Source: Candidatus Thiodiazotropha sp. (ex Codakia rugifera) (lineage in GTDB: Bacteria > Pseudomonadota > Gammaproteobacteria > Chromatiales > Chromatiaceae). From it: DNA of 64,000 nt. The notes under the pieces are model-generated. The model was not told where the DNA came from. It did no database searches and saw only the letters and a list, made by a program, of their open reading frames with translations. Position 1 is the stretch's first letter, and each line of letters opens with the position of its first letter. This document shows positions 19,981-30,012 of the stretch, in pieces. The stretch lies in contig JAHXHN010000008.1 in NCBI GenBank assembly GCA_025656675.1, positions 62,001 through 126,000 of the forward strand, read 5' to 3'. Position numbers and translations under genes: made by a program.

Positions 19981-20245
19981 GGGCCTGTTAACACTAATCC
20001 AATACGCCCTGCTGAGGCTGTTTTTGTGCCCAGCAAGGCAGAATGAGCGTGGTGTAGCCCGGCTACATAAGCGAATGATAACGCCATTGGGCGCAAAAAC
20101 AGCCTCAGCCCTAAGGGTTGCGCCTGAAAAAGCGCCACTCGGCGTTGCTCATCGCTTATTTGGAACAACCAAACCATGCTCCTCGCGCCTTGATTGGCGC
20201 TTTTCCAGGCACAACAGGGCATATTGGATTAGTGTTAACAGGCCC
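19981..20245. mobile_element. 265-bp MITE-like element with 31-bp terminal inverted repeats and TA flanks
   Basis: The ends (GGGCCTGTTAACACTAATCC... and its complement at 20215-20245) match over about 31 bases with one mismatch and are bordered by TA on both sides, as expected from IS630/Tc1-type target duplication. Inside are two more arm pairs: 20011-20032 with 20088-20109 (22 bp, one mismatch) and about 20121-20138 with 20195-20215. The transcript would fold into several stem-loops. No transposase ORF is present, so it would need a transposase in trans. Confidence 0.8.
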
Positions 20246-20344
20246 TAGTGTACAAAGCCCGGTATCAATCCGACAATCCGCTGACATTCGTTTATGATTG
20301 AGCCTGTCTGAAACCAACGGGCCTCGTGCCATCGACCCTGAGCA

Positions 20345-22150
20345 ATGACTGTACCGCAGATCGAGATTTTGATAGTGCTGGTGGCAACCGTCGCCCTGTT
20401 TCTGTGGGGACGCTGGCGTCACGACCTGGTTGCCCTGGCCGCACTGATGGCCTGTGTTCTCTTGGGTCTTATCTCTGCGGATCAGGCATTCCTGGGTTTC
20501 GGTCATCCTGCGGTCATTACCGTGGCCTGCGTACTGATCTTGAGTCGGGGCCTGCAGGATACCGGTGCGGTCGATCGTCTGACCCGCTGGCTTTTACCGC
20601 GTGGCGTGGGCCTGATCAGCGGTATTGCAGCACTTGCCGGGCTCGGCGCGGCGCTTTCTGCGTTTATGAACAACGTGGGTGCGATGGCGTTGTTGCTGCC
20701 GGTAGCGCTGCAGCTCTCCAAACGATTTGATATGGCACCAAGCCGTATCCTCATGCCCCTGGCATTTGGCACTATTCTCGGGGGAATGAGTACCTTGATC
20801 GGCACGCCGCCCAACCTGATCGTATCCGGCTTTCGTGAAGGCGCTGGCAGCGGTAGTTTTGGCATGTTCGATTTCCTGCCGGTTGGTGGCACCGTTGCAC
20901 TGATCGGCCTCACGTTCCTGGTACTTGTCGGTTGGCGTTTAGTGCCAGCGCGAGAGAAAGGCAGCGTCGGTGATTTTGATACCGGTAAGTATCTTGCCGA
21001 GGCACGCGTTCGGGAAGGCAGCAGTTCCATCGGCAAGACACTGAACCAGGCAGATGCTACGCTTGATCAGGACGGTGCACAGATCGTTGGATTGATACGC
21101 GATGATATCCGGCTATACGCGCCCAATCCCCGACGTCGGATACACTTAGGTGACATCCTGGTCATAGAGGCCGAACCCGATGACCTGAGCAAGGTCATCT
21201 CTGATCTCGAGCTGTCCTTGGGTGAACGCGAGAAACCGGTGGAACAGGACAGTACAGAAAGCCAGGACGAAGACACCGCTGAAACGGCGAGTGGCCCTAT
21301 TGTCTTGCAGGAGCTCGCAGTATTACCGGACTCCGGGTTGATTGGCCGGTCGGCTGGTGGGATCAAGCTTAACGAACGCTACGCCATAAGCGTGCTGGCA
21401 GTATCGCGCCAGGGAAGGCGTACAGTTCGCCGGGTCAAGACAATGCGTTTCAAGGCCGGGGATCTTTTACTGATGCAGGGTCCGCCAGAGGCGCTGGCAA
21501 AATTTAGCAATGAGTATCGCCTGGTGCCCTTGGCAGATCGGGACATTCGTCTACCAAAGCCGCGCAAGGCAATTATCGCGACTGCGATCATGGTGCTTTC
21601 GATCGGGAGCACCGCGTTAGGTGTACTGCCAGCATCGGCCTCGTTCGCACTCGGCGTATTGCTGATGGGTGTATCGGGGATCATTCCGCCGCGCGATCTC
21701 TATAAAGCGGTGGATTGGCCCGTGATTGTATTGCTCGCCTCCCTGATACCAGTGGCAGGCGCGATGGCCAGTACCGGCACCGCCGACTTGCTGGCCAATG
21801 CGTTGTTGAATGAGCTGGCCCAGGGGACTCCTGTACTTGCCATGGTGCTGCTGCTGGTGGTTACTATGACCCTGTCTGATTTCATGAACAATGCAGCAAC
21901 CGCCGCTGTCATGTGCCCTATTGCCCTCAGTGGTGCGCAGCAGCTCGGCGTCAGTGCCGACCCCCTCCTGATGGCCGTTGCGATCGGCGCCTCTTGTGCA
22001 TTCCTGACACCTATCGGTCATCAGAACAACACTTTGATTCTCGGTCCGGGGGGGCTGAAGTTTGGTGACTATTGGCGTTTGGGCTTGCCGATGGAGATAT
22101 TGGTGGTCGTCGTGAGCATTCCGATGCTGCTGTTGATTTGGCCGCTGTGA
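20345..22150 (+). CDS. SLC13-family permease with two RCK_C (TrkA-C) domains
   Basis: 601 residues: hydrophobic helices at about 7-200, a cytoplasmic insert of about 190 residues with two RCK_C-type domains (about 215-285 and 320-395), then a second hydrophobic half (about 400-600). Motifs FMNNVGAM and GTPPNLIV in the first half and FMNNAATA in the second are the paired substrate/Na+ signatures of the DASS/ArsB superfamily. It likely moves an anion such as a dicarboxylate or sulfate, with the RCK_C domains as regulators. It starts 100 bases after the MITE, which may influence its expression. Confidence 0.9.
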   Translation: MTVPQIEILIVLVATVALFLWGRWRHDLVALAALMACVLLGLISADQAFLGFGHPAVITVACVLILSRGLQDTGAVDRLTRWLLPRGVGLISGIAALAGLGAALSAFMNNVGAMALLLPVALQLSKRFDMAPSRILMPLAFGTILGGMSTLIGTPPNLIVSGFREGAGSGSFGMFDFLPVGGTVALIGLTFLVLVGWRLVPAREKGSVGDFDTGKYLAEARVREGSSSIGKTLNQADATLDQDGAQIVGLIRDDIRLYAPNPRRRIHLGDILVIEAEPDDLSKVISDLELSLGEREKPVEQDSTESQDEDTAETASGPIVLQELAVLPDSGLIGRSAGGIKLNERYAISVLAVSRQGRRTVRRVKTMRFKAGDLLLMQGPPEALAKFSNEYRLVPLADRDIRLPKPRKAIIATAIMVLSIGSTALGVLPASASFALGVLLMGVSGIIPPRDLYKAVDWPVIVLLASLIPVAGAMASTGTADLLANALLNELAQGTPVLAMVLLLVVTMTLSDFMNNAATAAVMCPIALSGAQQLGVSADPLLMAVAIGASCAFLTPIGHQNNTLILGPGGLKFGDYWRLGLPMEILVVVVSIPMLLLIWPL

Positions 22151-22524
22151 GGCATTTGCTGATCTTCGGGAGGATTCGGCAAGGTTGACCGTGTCACAAT
22201 CTTGGGATCTGTTCAATGTATGTCGGGGACTTAGATCATCACAAGTCTGTAACTGCAGGAAATGGTGCCACTGAAATAGAAAGACGGTAGGTCCCTGTGA
22301 GTCGTCGGCACATGCTGAACCTGATGCGATGTCGAAAGGTAGTGAAACTTCAGCTCACGAGAAACCTGCCGTTAGATACTCCTATGAACAGTCAATTTTG
22401 GCCCTTTTCAGGAAACCACTCGTTTTCTCGAAAATACACCAGGAAGACCTAAAAAAGACCAGATATTTTCAGGAATAATTTCTTAGTCGTAGGTTTCAAA
22501 TCACATCAAGGAGCAAAGAGAAGC
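22151..22524. other. Non-coding spacer, nothing recognised
   Basis: No supported gene, repeat or terminator. It ends with an AAGGAG site at 22508-22513 serving the GTG of the next gene. Confidence 0.4.
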
Positions 22525-24162
22525 GTGGAAAAGTCAGCACTATACTGGCCACCAAGATCACTGCAGAACCTTGCCATTTGTATGACGTTGGTTCTGTTAC
22601 TGCTCCCATTGACTGCCCAATCCGCAGGTAAGATACCTGCCAGCATAGCGAAGACCCTACGTACCCATAACATCCCTGTCGCCGATGTCAGCCTTTATGT
22701 GAGCCGGGTGTCTGAAACCTCGCCAAGTCTGGCGCTGAACGAAACGGTTTCTCGTAACCCGGCATCGGTGATGAAACTGCTGACCAGTCTGCTGGCATTG
22801 GATACCCTGGGACCGGACTACCAGTGGCGGACCGAAGCCTACATCCAAGGAACCCTGGAGCAAGGAGTACTTACCGGTGATCTGATTCTGAAAGGATACG
22901 GTGATCCGTACCTGACTCCTGAACGATTCTGGCAGCTCTTGCACGGTCTGCGCGAGCGCGGAATACGAATGATTCAGGGTGATTTGATCTTAGACAGCAG
23001 TTATTTTGTCGCTACGAAAGAACAACGGGGTGACTTTGATGGCAAACCCTGGCGAGCCTACAACGCACTGCCTTACCCCCTCAGCCTGAATTTCCAGGCC
23101 ACAAAGTTGCACTTGCTGCCAGACCGGACTGAGGGCGTGATCCATGCCTTTACCTATCCGCCCCTCGCCAACCTGAAGATACGCAACCATACAAAACTGG
23201 TATCGGGTCCCTGCCAAAAGCCGCATCTCCGCCCGGTGGTCCACCTGTCCGAGCACAAAAATGGGGCAACCGTGAATATCCGGGGCAGCTATTCGACAAA
23301 ATGTTCCGAGTGGAGCAATACTTACCTGGTCATGGATCCGGCCGAGCATCTTGGCGGTGCCTTCAGCCTGCTCTGGAAAGAGATGGGTGGGCAGTTCAAT
23401 GGCATTGTTAAACAGGGTATTGTACCGCGCGGGGCCGAGCCCTTTCACAGCATCGAATCACGCCCGCTGGCTGAAGTGATCCGTGGCATGAACAAGTTCA
23501 GCAACAACCTCATGAGCCGTATGCTGTTGCTCACAGTAAGTGCAGAAACCCAGGGTGCGCCTGCAACGATCACACAGAGCCAAGACCTTATCGCAAACTG
23601 GCTAGCCAGCTGGAGGCTATCTTCAGAAAGGGTCCGGGTCAGTAACGGAGCAGGACTTGCTCGCGATGCACAGATATCGGCAGAGCTCATTGGGCAGCTG
23701 CTTCAGACTGCTTTTCAAAGCCCAATAATGCCTGAATTCATGGCCTCACTTCCAATTGTTGGAATCGATGGAACCATGCGTAAACGATTGCACAAGACTG
23801 CCCTTGCCGGCCGGGCGCACATCAAAACCGGATCACTCAACGACGTCAGCTCAATGGCCGGCTACATCCAGGACCGTCACGACCAGCGCTGGGTGGTAAC
23901 ACTCATCATCAATCACCCGGGGCTAATGGCTTGGCAGGGCAAACAGGTTCAGGATGCGGTACTGCGCTGGGTCTATAAGGGTGTGGAGCGAAATCTGGAC
24001 GGAACAGGACTCATCACCCAGGCATCCGCGTTAGAATGCAAAGAGCAGTTGCAAGCACCGGCATATTATGAACATGCGATGCATAAATCCCTATCTGACA
24101 AGACAGAGAAGCAACTAATACGGACTGCTGCAATTGAGCAAGATCAGCCTCTGGATGAATAG
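22525..24162 (+). CDS. dacB: D-alanyl-D-alanine carboxypeptidase/endopeptidase (PBP4, DacB type)
   Basis: 545 residues, GTG start with AAGGAG 11 bases upstream, and an N-terminal signal peptide (about 1-35). The class C penicillin-binding motifs are SxxK at S81-K84 (SVMK), SxN in KFSNNLM and KTG in HIKTGSLND. PBP4 trims or cleaves peptidoglycan cross-links in the periplasm. It has an extra C-terminal stretch of about 50 polar residues after the KTG domain, longer than E. coli DacB (477). Confidence 0.92.
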   Translation: MEKSALYWPPRSLQNLAICMTLVLLLLPLTAQSAGKIPASIAKTLRTHNIPVADVSLYVSRVSETSPSLALNETVSRNPASVMKLLTSLLALDTLGPDYQWRTEAYIQGTLEQGVLTGDLILKGYGDPYLTPERFWQLLHGLRERGIRMIQGDLILDSSYFVATKEQRGDFDGKPWRAYNALPYPLSLNFQATKLHLLPDRTEGVIHAFTYPPLANLKIRNHTKLVSGPCQKPHLRPVVHLSEHKNGATVNIRGSYSTKCSEWSNTYLVMDPAEHLGGAFSLLWKEMGGQFNGIVKQGIVPRGAEPFHSIESRPLAEVIRGMNKFSNNLMSRMLLLTVSAETQGAPATITQSQDLIANWLASWRLSSERVRVSNGAGLARDAQISAELIGQLLQTAFQSPIMPEFMASLPIVGIDGTMRKRLHKTALAGRAHIKTGSLNDVSSMAGYIQDRHDQRWVVTLIINHPGLMAWQGKQVQDAVLRWVYKGVERNLDGTGLITQASALECKEQLQAPAYYEHAMHKSLSDKTEKQLIRTAAIEQDQPLDE

Positions 24163-24551
24163 AGTTATCGATAGTCCCAAAAGCCTTGTTTCATGACTGC
24201 GTGGTCATATGCAACCGGTTTCCGGTATGAGGGGAATTGGTAAGGATGGAACGCGTGTGCCTTAAAAATATCTGCCATTGTTCTGTTGGAGTTTGAAGGT
24301 CTGATTGGACTGCCATTCAAACTCGCCTGAGTGAGACCCGATGAATATTTCAACAGATCCTCCAGCGCAGGATATTTAACCAACATATGGGGCAGACCAT
24401 GCATGTCCTATATGTTGTACAATTGAGTTGACGTCAAAAAAAATCATTCATCTTTTCAGATACCCGGAGTCATCTAAAGAGCACAACGGATGCAGCACAT
24501 GGCTTAGTCATCACTACTCCGTAAATACCGAGCGTTAACAGGCCCCAGATC
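24163..24551. other. Non-coding spacer, with a short MITE-end match
   Basis: An antisense ORF of 79 codons (24165-24404) is not convincing. Just before the phzF start, GTTAACAGGCCCC (24534-24546) matches the MITE end over about 12 bases, too short to call a remnant with confidence. Confidence 0.35.
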
Positions 24552-25436
24552 ATGACACATCCCATCTATATGGTTGATGTTTTCGCAGAGCGATCCTACT
24601 CAGGTAACCAACTGGCAGTCATTGTTGGTGCAGATACCCTGTCTGACGAAACGATGCAACAGATTGCCGCGGAAATGAATTTCTCGGAAACAACCTTTGT
24701 GACGTCCATTCCCGAAGAGGATGGTGGATACCGTGTGAGGATATTCACTCCGGCACGGGAGATCGCTTTTACCGGGCACCCAATACTTGGGACAGCTTGG
24801 GTCATTCGTCATCATGTTGCATCTGAATTTTCTAATGAGATACAGCTCAACCTGATCGTGGGTCAGGTCCCGGTCTCATTTGAGACATCTGCTGATGGAC
24901 AAGAGGTTGCCTGGTTTATCGCACCCCCCATGTCGCTTGAGGCGACAACGCCTCACGAACCGGTTGCGGTGGCACTCGGCTTATCGCCGGAGGAGATCGA
25001 CACGAAAACGCCGATCCAGGTGATTTCCGCTGGTACAGCGGCAATGATTGTCCCGCTTTGCAGTCTTGATGCACTGCGACGGAGTCAGCTTGATCTTGAG
25101 CTGTTTGCCCCCTTGGCAACGCAAGGTTTTCCACCCCTTGTCTACCTATTCTGTCAACAGACTCATAACCCCCGGAATGACCTGTCTGCAAGGTTCTTTT
25201 TTGAGGCACACGGTGTGCGTGAGGACCCGGCAACAGGTAATGGTGCTGCCTTTCTTGGGGCCTACCTGTTGGAGCATCAACACCTATTCGAGCCGGATCT
25301 ATCCCTACGGATCGAGCAGGGTTATGCGCTGCGTAGACCCGCTTTGATCATGTTGCGTGCAAGTATGCGTGACGGGACTCGAGATGTACGTGTGGGCGGT
25401 TATGTCATTCCAACGCTACAGGGAACGTTGGTTTGA
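24552..25436 (+). CDS. PhzF-family isomerase-like protein
   Basis: 294 residues with the two-fold PhzF/diaminopimelate-epimerase-like fold. The catalytic-type Glu is E46 (NFSETTFV), and the conserved FTPAREIAFTGHPILGTAW and DPATGNGAAFLGAYL motifs are present. No phenazine genes are near, so the substrate is unknown; many PhzF homologues are general isomerases. Cytoplasmic, single gene. Confidence 0.9.
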   Translation: MTHPIYMVDVFAERSYSGNQLAVIVGADTLSDETMQQIAAEMNFSETTFVTSIPEEDGGYRVRIFTPAREIAFTGHPILGTAWVIRHHVASEFSNEIQLNLIVGQVPVSFETSADGQEVAWFIAPPMSLEATTPHEPVAVALGLSPEEIDTKTPIQVISAGTAAMIVPLCSLDALRRSQLDLELFAPLATQGFPPLVYLFCQQTHNPRNDLSARFFFEAHGVREDPATGNGAAFLGAYLLEHQHLFEPDLSLRIEQGYALRRPALIMLRASMRDGTRDVRVGGYVIPTLQGTLV

Positions 25437-25517
25437 GCCTGGTAATAATGAAGTCCATTCACTGCAGTCGTCACTGGGTAACCCGGGGTTTGCATCGGCT
25501 GATTTTCAGGTAGGGCC

Positions 25518-26078
25518 TTATCGACTTTTACCTGTGAGTCGCTTAAGCGCCAGTTCAGCCAGCCCCCGTGCCTCCTCCAGGGTGTTAGCGCGTATATCGA
25601 GCACGAAATCACCCTTGACCAGGACATTGATCTTTTTGAAGCTACCGATACTCTCCTTCTCCAGATAGGCCTCGTCACCCAGACCCTCAATCATCTCAAT
25701 TTCGCCAGCCATGGTGGGAGCCCACATTTCAGGCGAATAGATAAAAATTATGGCATAGTTTTTCATACCATCACCAAGCTCGATGGTGTATGTGCAGTCG
25801 GAGGCGTAGGACAACATTGTTGCTTTCGCTAAGGTTTGGTCGGGCGTCGAACCTAATATTCCTGCCACATCGGTGGCCGGTAGGCGTACACAAACATCGA
25901 AGGATGACAAGTCACGCTTGGCCACAGTCTGGGTTTGAGCCCGGTATTTCTCTTCAGTCTGATCCTCAGTGCTGGCTGTGTTGTTTGATTGCTGACTGCA
26001 GCCGTTGAGTCCCGCAGTGAGTAGTGCGACTACAAGACAGATGGCAGGATGGTGCAGTTTACGAATGGATCGATACAT
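25518..26078 (-). CDS. Predicted lipoprotein of unknown function
   Basis: 186 residues with a lipoprotein signal peptide and lipobox GLNGC (lipidated Cys at about 27), a polar Gln/Ser/Thr/Glu linker, and a globular part of about 130 residues with two Cys (FDVCVRL, ASDCTYT) that could form a disulfide. I do not recognise the family. Convergent with phzF. Confidence 0.72.
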   Translation of the reverse strand: MYRSIRKLHHPAICLVVALLTAGLNGCSQQSNNTASTEDQTEEKYRAQTQTVAKRDLSSFDVCVRLPATDVAGILGSTPDQTLAKATMLSYASDCTYTIELGDGMKNYAIIFIYSPEMWAPTMAGEIEMIEGLGDEAYLEKESIGSFKKINVLVKGDFVLDIRANTLEEARGLAELALKRLTGKSR

Positions 26079-26227
26079 GGGAATTACCCTCCATGGAGGC
26101 TTTTATCAAGAATAAGAGTCCTATACCCTAAAGTCCATGTGAAATTGAATGACCAGAAGTTAATGATGTGCTTTAAGCTGATGTCATTAGGCTGTCAGAT
26201 TCAGCGATCAGCGCACAGAGGCGAATC

Positions 26228-26830
26228 ATGTCTGCATTGAAGCTATACGACTACCCCCGCTCAGGTAACTGTTACAAGGTGAGATTATTGCTCTCCATGC
26301 TGGGTCTCGACTATGAACGGGTCGATACGGATGTACTGAAGGGCGAGACGTTGACGCCGCTGTTCAAACAAATCAACCCTCGTGGTCAAGTTCCCGTATT
26401 GGTCGATGGTGAAGAGACCATTTGGGACTCAATGGCGATACTGGTCTATTTAGCTCGACGTTATGGCGATTCAAGCTGGTTGCCAGAGGATGTCATGGGC
26501 GAGGTCCGGGTTACACAGTGGTTGGCTGTCTCAGAAAATGAACTGCTTTATGGTTTGGCCAGAGCACGGGCTACGCTTGTGCTTGGCCGACCCTATGACC
26601 TGGCGTTATGCCAACAGGATGGCCAGGCTGGGCTGGCAGTGATGGACACCCGGCTATCCGTTGCCGACTGGCTGGTTGGTGGGAGCGTTACCATAGCCGA
26701 TATTGCCTGTTACCCTTACGTTTCCCTGGCCCCAGAGGGCGACGTATCGTTACAGCCCTATCCCGGGGTGCGAAGTTGGCTGGAACGATTGGAGGCCTTG
26801 CCGGGTTGGGAAGCCCTACTATCTGAATAA
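26228..26830 (+). CDS. Glutathione S-transferase family protein
   Basis: 200 residues with the thioredoxin-like N-terminal domain (LYDYPRSGNCYKVRLLL; cis-Pro region GQVPVL; WDSMAIL glutathione contact) and an all-helical C-terminal domain (SVADWLVGGSVTIADIACYP). Ser8-Asn-Cys region resembles the zeta/beta type active site. Cytoplasmic; the substrate is unknown. It lies 134 bases before soeA on the same strand. Confidence 0.9.
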   Translation: MSALKLYDYPRSGNCYKVRLLLSMLGLDYERVDTDVLKGETLTPLFKQINPRGQVPVLVDGEETIWDSMAILVYLARRYGDSSWLPEDVMGEVRVTQWLAVSENELLYGLARARATLVLGRPYDLALCQQDGQAGLAVMDTRLSVADWLVGGSVTIADIACYPYVSLAPEGDVSLQPYPGVRSWLERLEALPGWEALLSE

Positions 26831-26963
26831 GGTCCTTAGTATCGAATTGTGCGGCATTGCGATCATCGTGACAGGCATTGTCTGGCATGCTATTTCATAA
26901 AATGCTAATATTAATACTTTAGTACATATCTTATTGTAAAGTGGCATTTCAGGGTTTTTCACC

Positions 26964-29873
26964 ATGCAGGATCCCACGAAACACACTGACAGCGAGACCG
27001 GTCGTGTCGAGATTAAAGAGACGACCTGTTACATGTGCGCCTGTCGTTGCGGTATTCGCGTCACCCTAAGGGATGGTGAAGTACGGCATATTGAGGGCAA
27101 TCCCAACCACCCTTTGAATAAAGGGGTTATATGCGCCAAAGGTTCCTCCGGGATCATGAAGCAGTATTCACCGGCACGATTAGCACGTCCACTGCTGCGT
27201 AAATCAGGGGCAGAGCGGGGTAGCTCTGAATTCGAAGAGATCTCCTGGGAAAAGGCATTTGGGCTTGTTGAAGAACGCTTAAACAAGATACGCGCTGAAG
27301 ATCCTAAAAAGTTCGCATTGTTTACCGGTCGAGATCAAATGCAGGCGTTGACCGGTCTGTTCGCCAAGCAGTTCGGTACGCCGAACTACGCTGCTCATGG
27401 TGGTTTATGCTCTGTCAATATGGCAGCCGGTCTGATCTATACCATCGGAGGCTCTTTCTGGGAGTTTGGCGGGCCCGATCTGGAGCGTTCCAAACTCTTT
27501 GTCATGATCGGTACCGTGGAGGATCACCACTCCAATCCAATGAAGATTGCGCTGGCAGACTTCAAGCGACGGGGCGGGCGATTTATATCCATCAACCCGA
27601 TTCGTACCGGTTATTCCGCCATTGCTGATGAATGGGTACCGATTAAACCCGGCACTGACGGGGCCATGTTGCTGGCAATCATTCGTGAGCTGATTCATCA
27701 GGGGCTCTATGACCGTGATTTTCTGATCAAATACACCAATTCTGCAGAACTGGTGGTGGATGATCCTAAGCGCGATGATCATGGCCTGTTCCGCCGCTTC
27801 GAAATGCATATCGAAGCGGGTTGCTTCGATCCTGAAAATAAGCTCTGGTGGGATCGTGAGCTGGACCGTGAGATCTCCACCCATACACCAGGTACCGATC
27901 CACGTCTGTTGGGGAGTTTTGAATTGGAAGATGGAACCCCGGTGAAACCGGCCTTCCAGTTACTGAAAGAGCGAGTGGAGGAATATACCCCGGAGTGGGC
28001 AGAAGATATCACCGGTATACCGGCTGATACTATTCGCCGTCTATCCTACGAAATGGGCGTGGTGGCTCGTGATCAGAAAATCGAGTTACCAATCCAATGG
28101 ACCGACAGCTGGGGTAACGATCACGAAAGCGTCACTGGCAACCCGGTCTCTTTTCATGCCATGCGTGGTTTGGCGGCACACTCCAATGGTTTTCAGACGA
28201 TCCGGGCGCTGGGTATCCTGATGACCATTCTTGGTACAATCGATCGCCCTGGGGGCTTCCGCCACAAGGCACCTTTTCCGCGGCCGATCCCGCCCTGCCC
28301 AAAACCGCCGAAGGGCCCTGAGGGGGTGCAACCCAATACCCCCCTGGATGGAATGCCACTGGGATGGCCCTCCAAACCGGATGACCTGTTCGTGGATGAG
28401 GCGGGTGAGGCGGTACGTCTCGATAAGGCCTTCTCATGGGAATATCCACTCTCAGTACATGGCCTGATGCACAATGCGATTACCAATGCATGGCGTGGTG
28501 ATCCCTATAAGATCGACACCTTGTTGCTGTTCATGGCGAATATGGCCTGGAACTCATCAATGAACACCGAAAATGTTCGTAATATGCTCAAGGACAAGGA
28601 TGAAAATGGTGAGTACAAAATCCCTTTTGTCATCGTCGCCGATGCATTCCAGTCGGAGACCATTGCCTTCGCCGATCTGGTGTTGCCGGATACCACCTAC
28701 CTGGAACGGCACGATGCCATGTCGATGCTGGATCGGCCGATTTCAGAATTCGATGGTCCGGTTGATTCGGTCCGAATACCAGTGCTGCCCCCCCGTGGTG
28801 AGTGCAAGCCTTTTCAGGAGGTATTGATAGAGTTGGGCAGTCGTCTTGGATTGCCAGCCTTCGTTAAGGAAGACGGCAGTCGGAAATTTCGCGACTATCC
28901 CGATTTTGTTACTAACTACCAGACTTCACCTGGTTCGGGAATCGGATTTCTTGCAGGTTGGCGAGGCAAGGGCGGTGAGAAGTTTCTAAAAGGCGAACCC
29001 AATCCTCGTCAGTGGGAGATGTACCAAAAAAACGGTTGTTTCTATCACTACAAGTTACCCAAGTCCTACCAGTATATGCGTAATTGGAATCAGGGCTATC
29101 TGGAGTGGGCCAGGGCCCATAGCATGACCCGTTATGTGGAGCCGATTACCCTGCATCTTTATTCTGAAGTGCTACAGCGTTTTCGTCTGGCTGCTCAAGG
29201 TAAGCTACCAGGAAAACAACCACCACAAAGATTGCGTAAACGTGTTATTGATAATTTTGATCCGCTACCTTTCTATACTGCGCCACTGGAGCACAAATTA
29301 ATCGATTCACAGAAATACCAGATCAGTGCACTGACTCAACGTCCGATGGCGATGTATCACTCCTGGGATTCTCAGAATGCCTGGTTGCGACAGATCCATA
29401 CCCACAACTACCTGTTTGTTAATCCTAAGCTGGGCGAGGCCAATGGTTTTGGTGACGGAGATTGGATCTGGGTGGAATCACCCACCAATAAAGTCCGTTG
29501 TATGGCGCGTTTTTCCGAAGCGGTGGAACCAGGCACTGTCTGGACCTGGAATGCGATTGGCAAAGCTGCTGGCGCTTGGGGTTTGTCTTCCAAAGCAAAC
29601 GAGTCACAAAAAGGATTTCTGCTTAACCATTTGATCGCCGAAGAACTACCTCCCTGTGAAGCTGGTGAGCATATATCGAACTCGGATCCGGTAACAGGAC
29701 AGGCAGCCTGGTTTGATGTACGGGTCAGAGTCTATCCCGCAGGGCCCCAGGAGCCGCAAGTCACTTCACCTCAATTCAAACCACAGAAATCTGTGCCTGG
29801 TCAGGATGTGAAGCGAGGAAAGTGGCAGGCTTTTTTTGCCGGAAAGTTTAGACGTAAGAGCGGCATTCGATAA
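26964..29873 (+). CDS. soeA: Sulfite dehydrogenase (quinone), molybdopterin subunit SoeA
   Basis: 969 residues of the DMSO-reductase family. The N-terminal [4Fe-4S] motif is C22-xx-C25-xxx-C29 with C57 (ICAKG). No twin-arginine signal is present, so the enzyme faces the cytoplasm, as SoeABC of Allochromatium does and unlike exported DMSO or polysulfide reductases. The length and the following iron-sulfur and NrfD/DmsC-like genes fit soeABC. It would oxidise sulfite to sulfate and give electrons to the quinone pool. A tetrathionate- or polysulfide-type oxidoreductase is the alternative. Confidence 0.88.
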   Translation: MQDPTKHTDSETGRVEIKETTCYMCACRCGIRVTLRDGEVRHIEGNPNHPLNKGVICAKGSSGIMKQYSPARLARPLLRKSGAERGSSEFEEISWEKAFGLVEERLNKIRAEDPKKFALFTGRDQMQALTGLFAKQFGTPNYAAHGGLCSVNMAAGLIYTIGGSFWEFGGPDLERSKLFVMIGTVEDHHSNPMKIALADFKRRGGRFISINPIRTGYSAIADEWVPIKPGTDGAMLLAIIRELIHQGLYDRDFLIKYTNSAELVVDDPKRDDHGLFRRFEMHIEAGCFDPENKLWWDRELDREISTHTPGTDPRLLGSFELEDGTPVKPAFQLLKERVEEYTPEWAEDITGIPADTIRRLSYEMGVVARDQKIELPIQWTDSWGNDHESVTGNPVSFHAMRGLAAHSNGFQTIRALGILMTILGTIDRPGGFRHKAPFPRPIPPCPKPPKGPEGVQPNTPLDGMPLGWPSKPDDLFVDEAGEAVRLDKAFSWEYPLSVHGLMHNAITNAWRGDPYKIDTLLLFMANMAWNSSMNTENVRNMLKDKDENGEYKIPFVIVADAFQSETIAFADLVLPDTTYLERHDAMSMLDRPISEFDGPVDSVRIPVLPPRGECKPFQEVLIELGSRLGLPAFVKEDGSRKFRDYPDFVTNYQTSPGSGIGFLAGWRGKGGEKFLKGEPNPRQWEMYQKNGCFYHYKLPKSYQYMRNWNQGYLEWARAHSMTRYVEPITLHLYSEVLQRFRLAAQGKLPGKQPPQRLRKRVIDNFDPLPFYTAPLEHKLIDSQKYQISALTQRPMAMYHSWDSQNAWLRQIHTHNYLFVNPKLGEANGFGDGDWIWVESPTNKVRCMARFSEAVEPGTVWTWNAIGKAAGAWGLSSKANESQKGFLLNHLIAEELPPCEAGEHISNSDPVTGQAAWFDVRVRVYPAGPQEPQVTSPQFKPQKSVPGQDVKRGKWQAFFAGKFRRKSGIR

Positions 29874-29949
29874 TTTTGAATTGACGAGAGCGCTTTGCGC
29901 ACGTTTATTGGGATGTATTGAAAATGATATTTAGAACTTCATATCAAGC

Positions 29950-30004
29950 GGTGAGCGAAGCGAATACCACAATTCAAAATTCATCATTCAAAATTCATAA
30001 TTGA
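29950..30004. repeat. Repeated spacer motif, soeA-soeB junction copy
   Basis: GGTGAGCGAAGCGAATACC followed by an AATTCAAAATTCAT-rich tract. It is closely related to the copy at 30832-30887 in the next gene junction. The hairpin arms are imperfect here. Confidence 0.6.
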
Positions 30005-30012
30005 TTTATAAA

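Noticed and set aside
24165-24404. Minus-strand 79-codon ORF downstream of dacB
   Set aside because: No ribosome site, no recognisable domain; it is likely chance.
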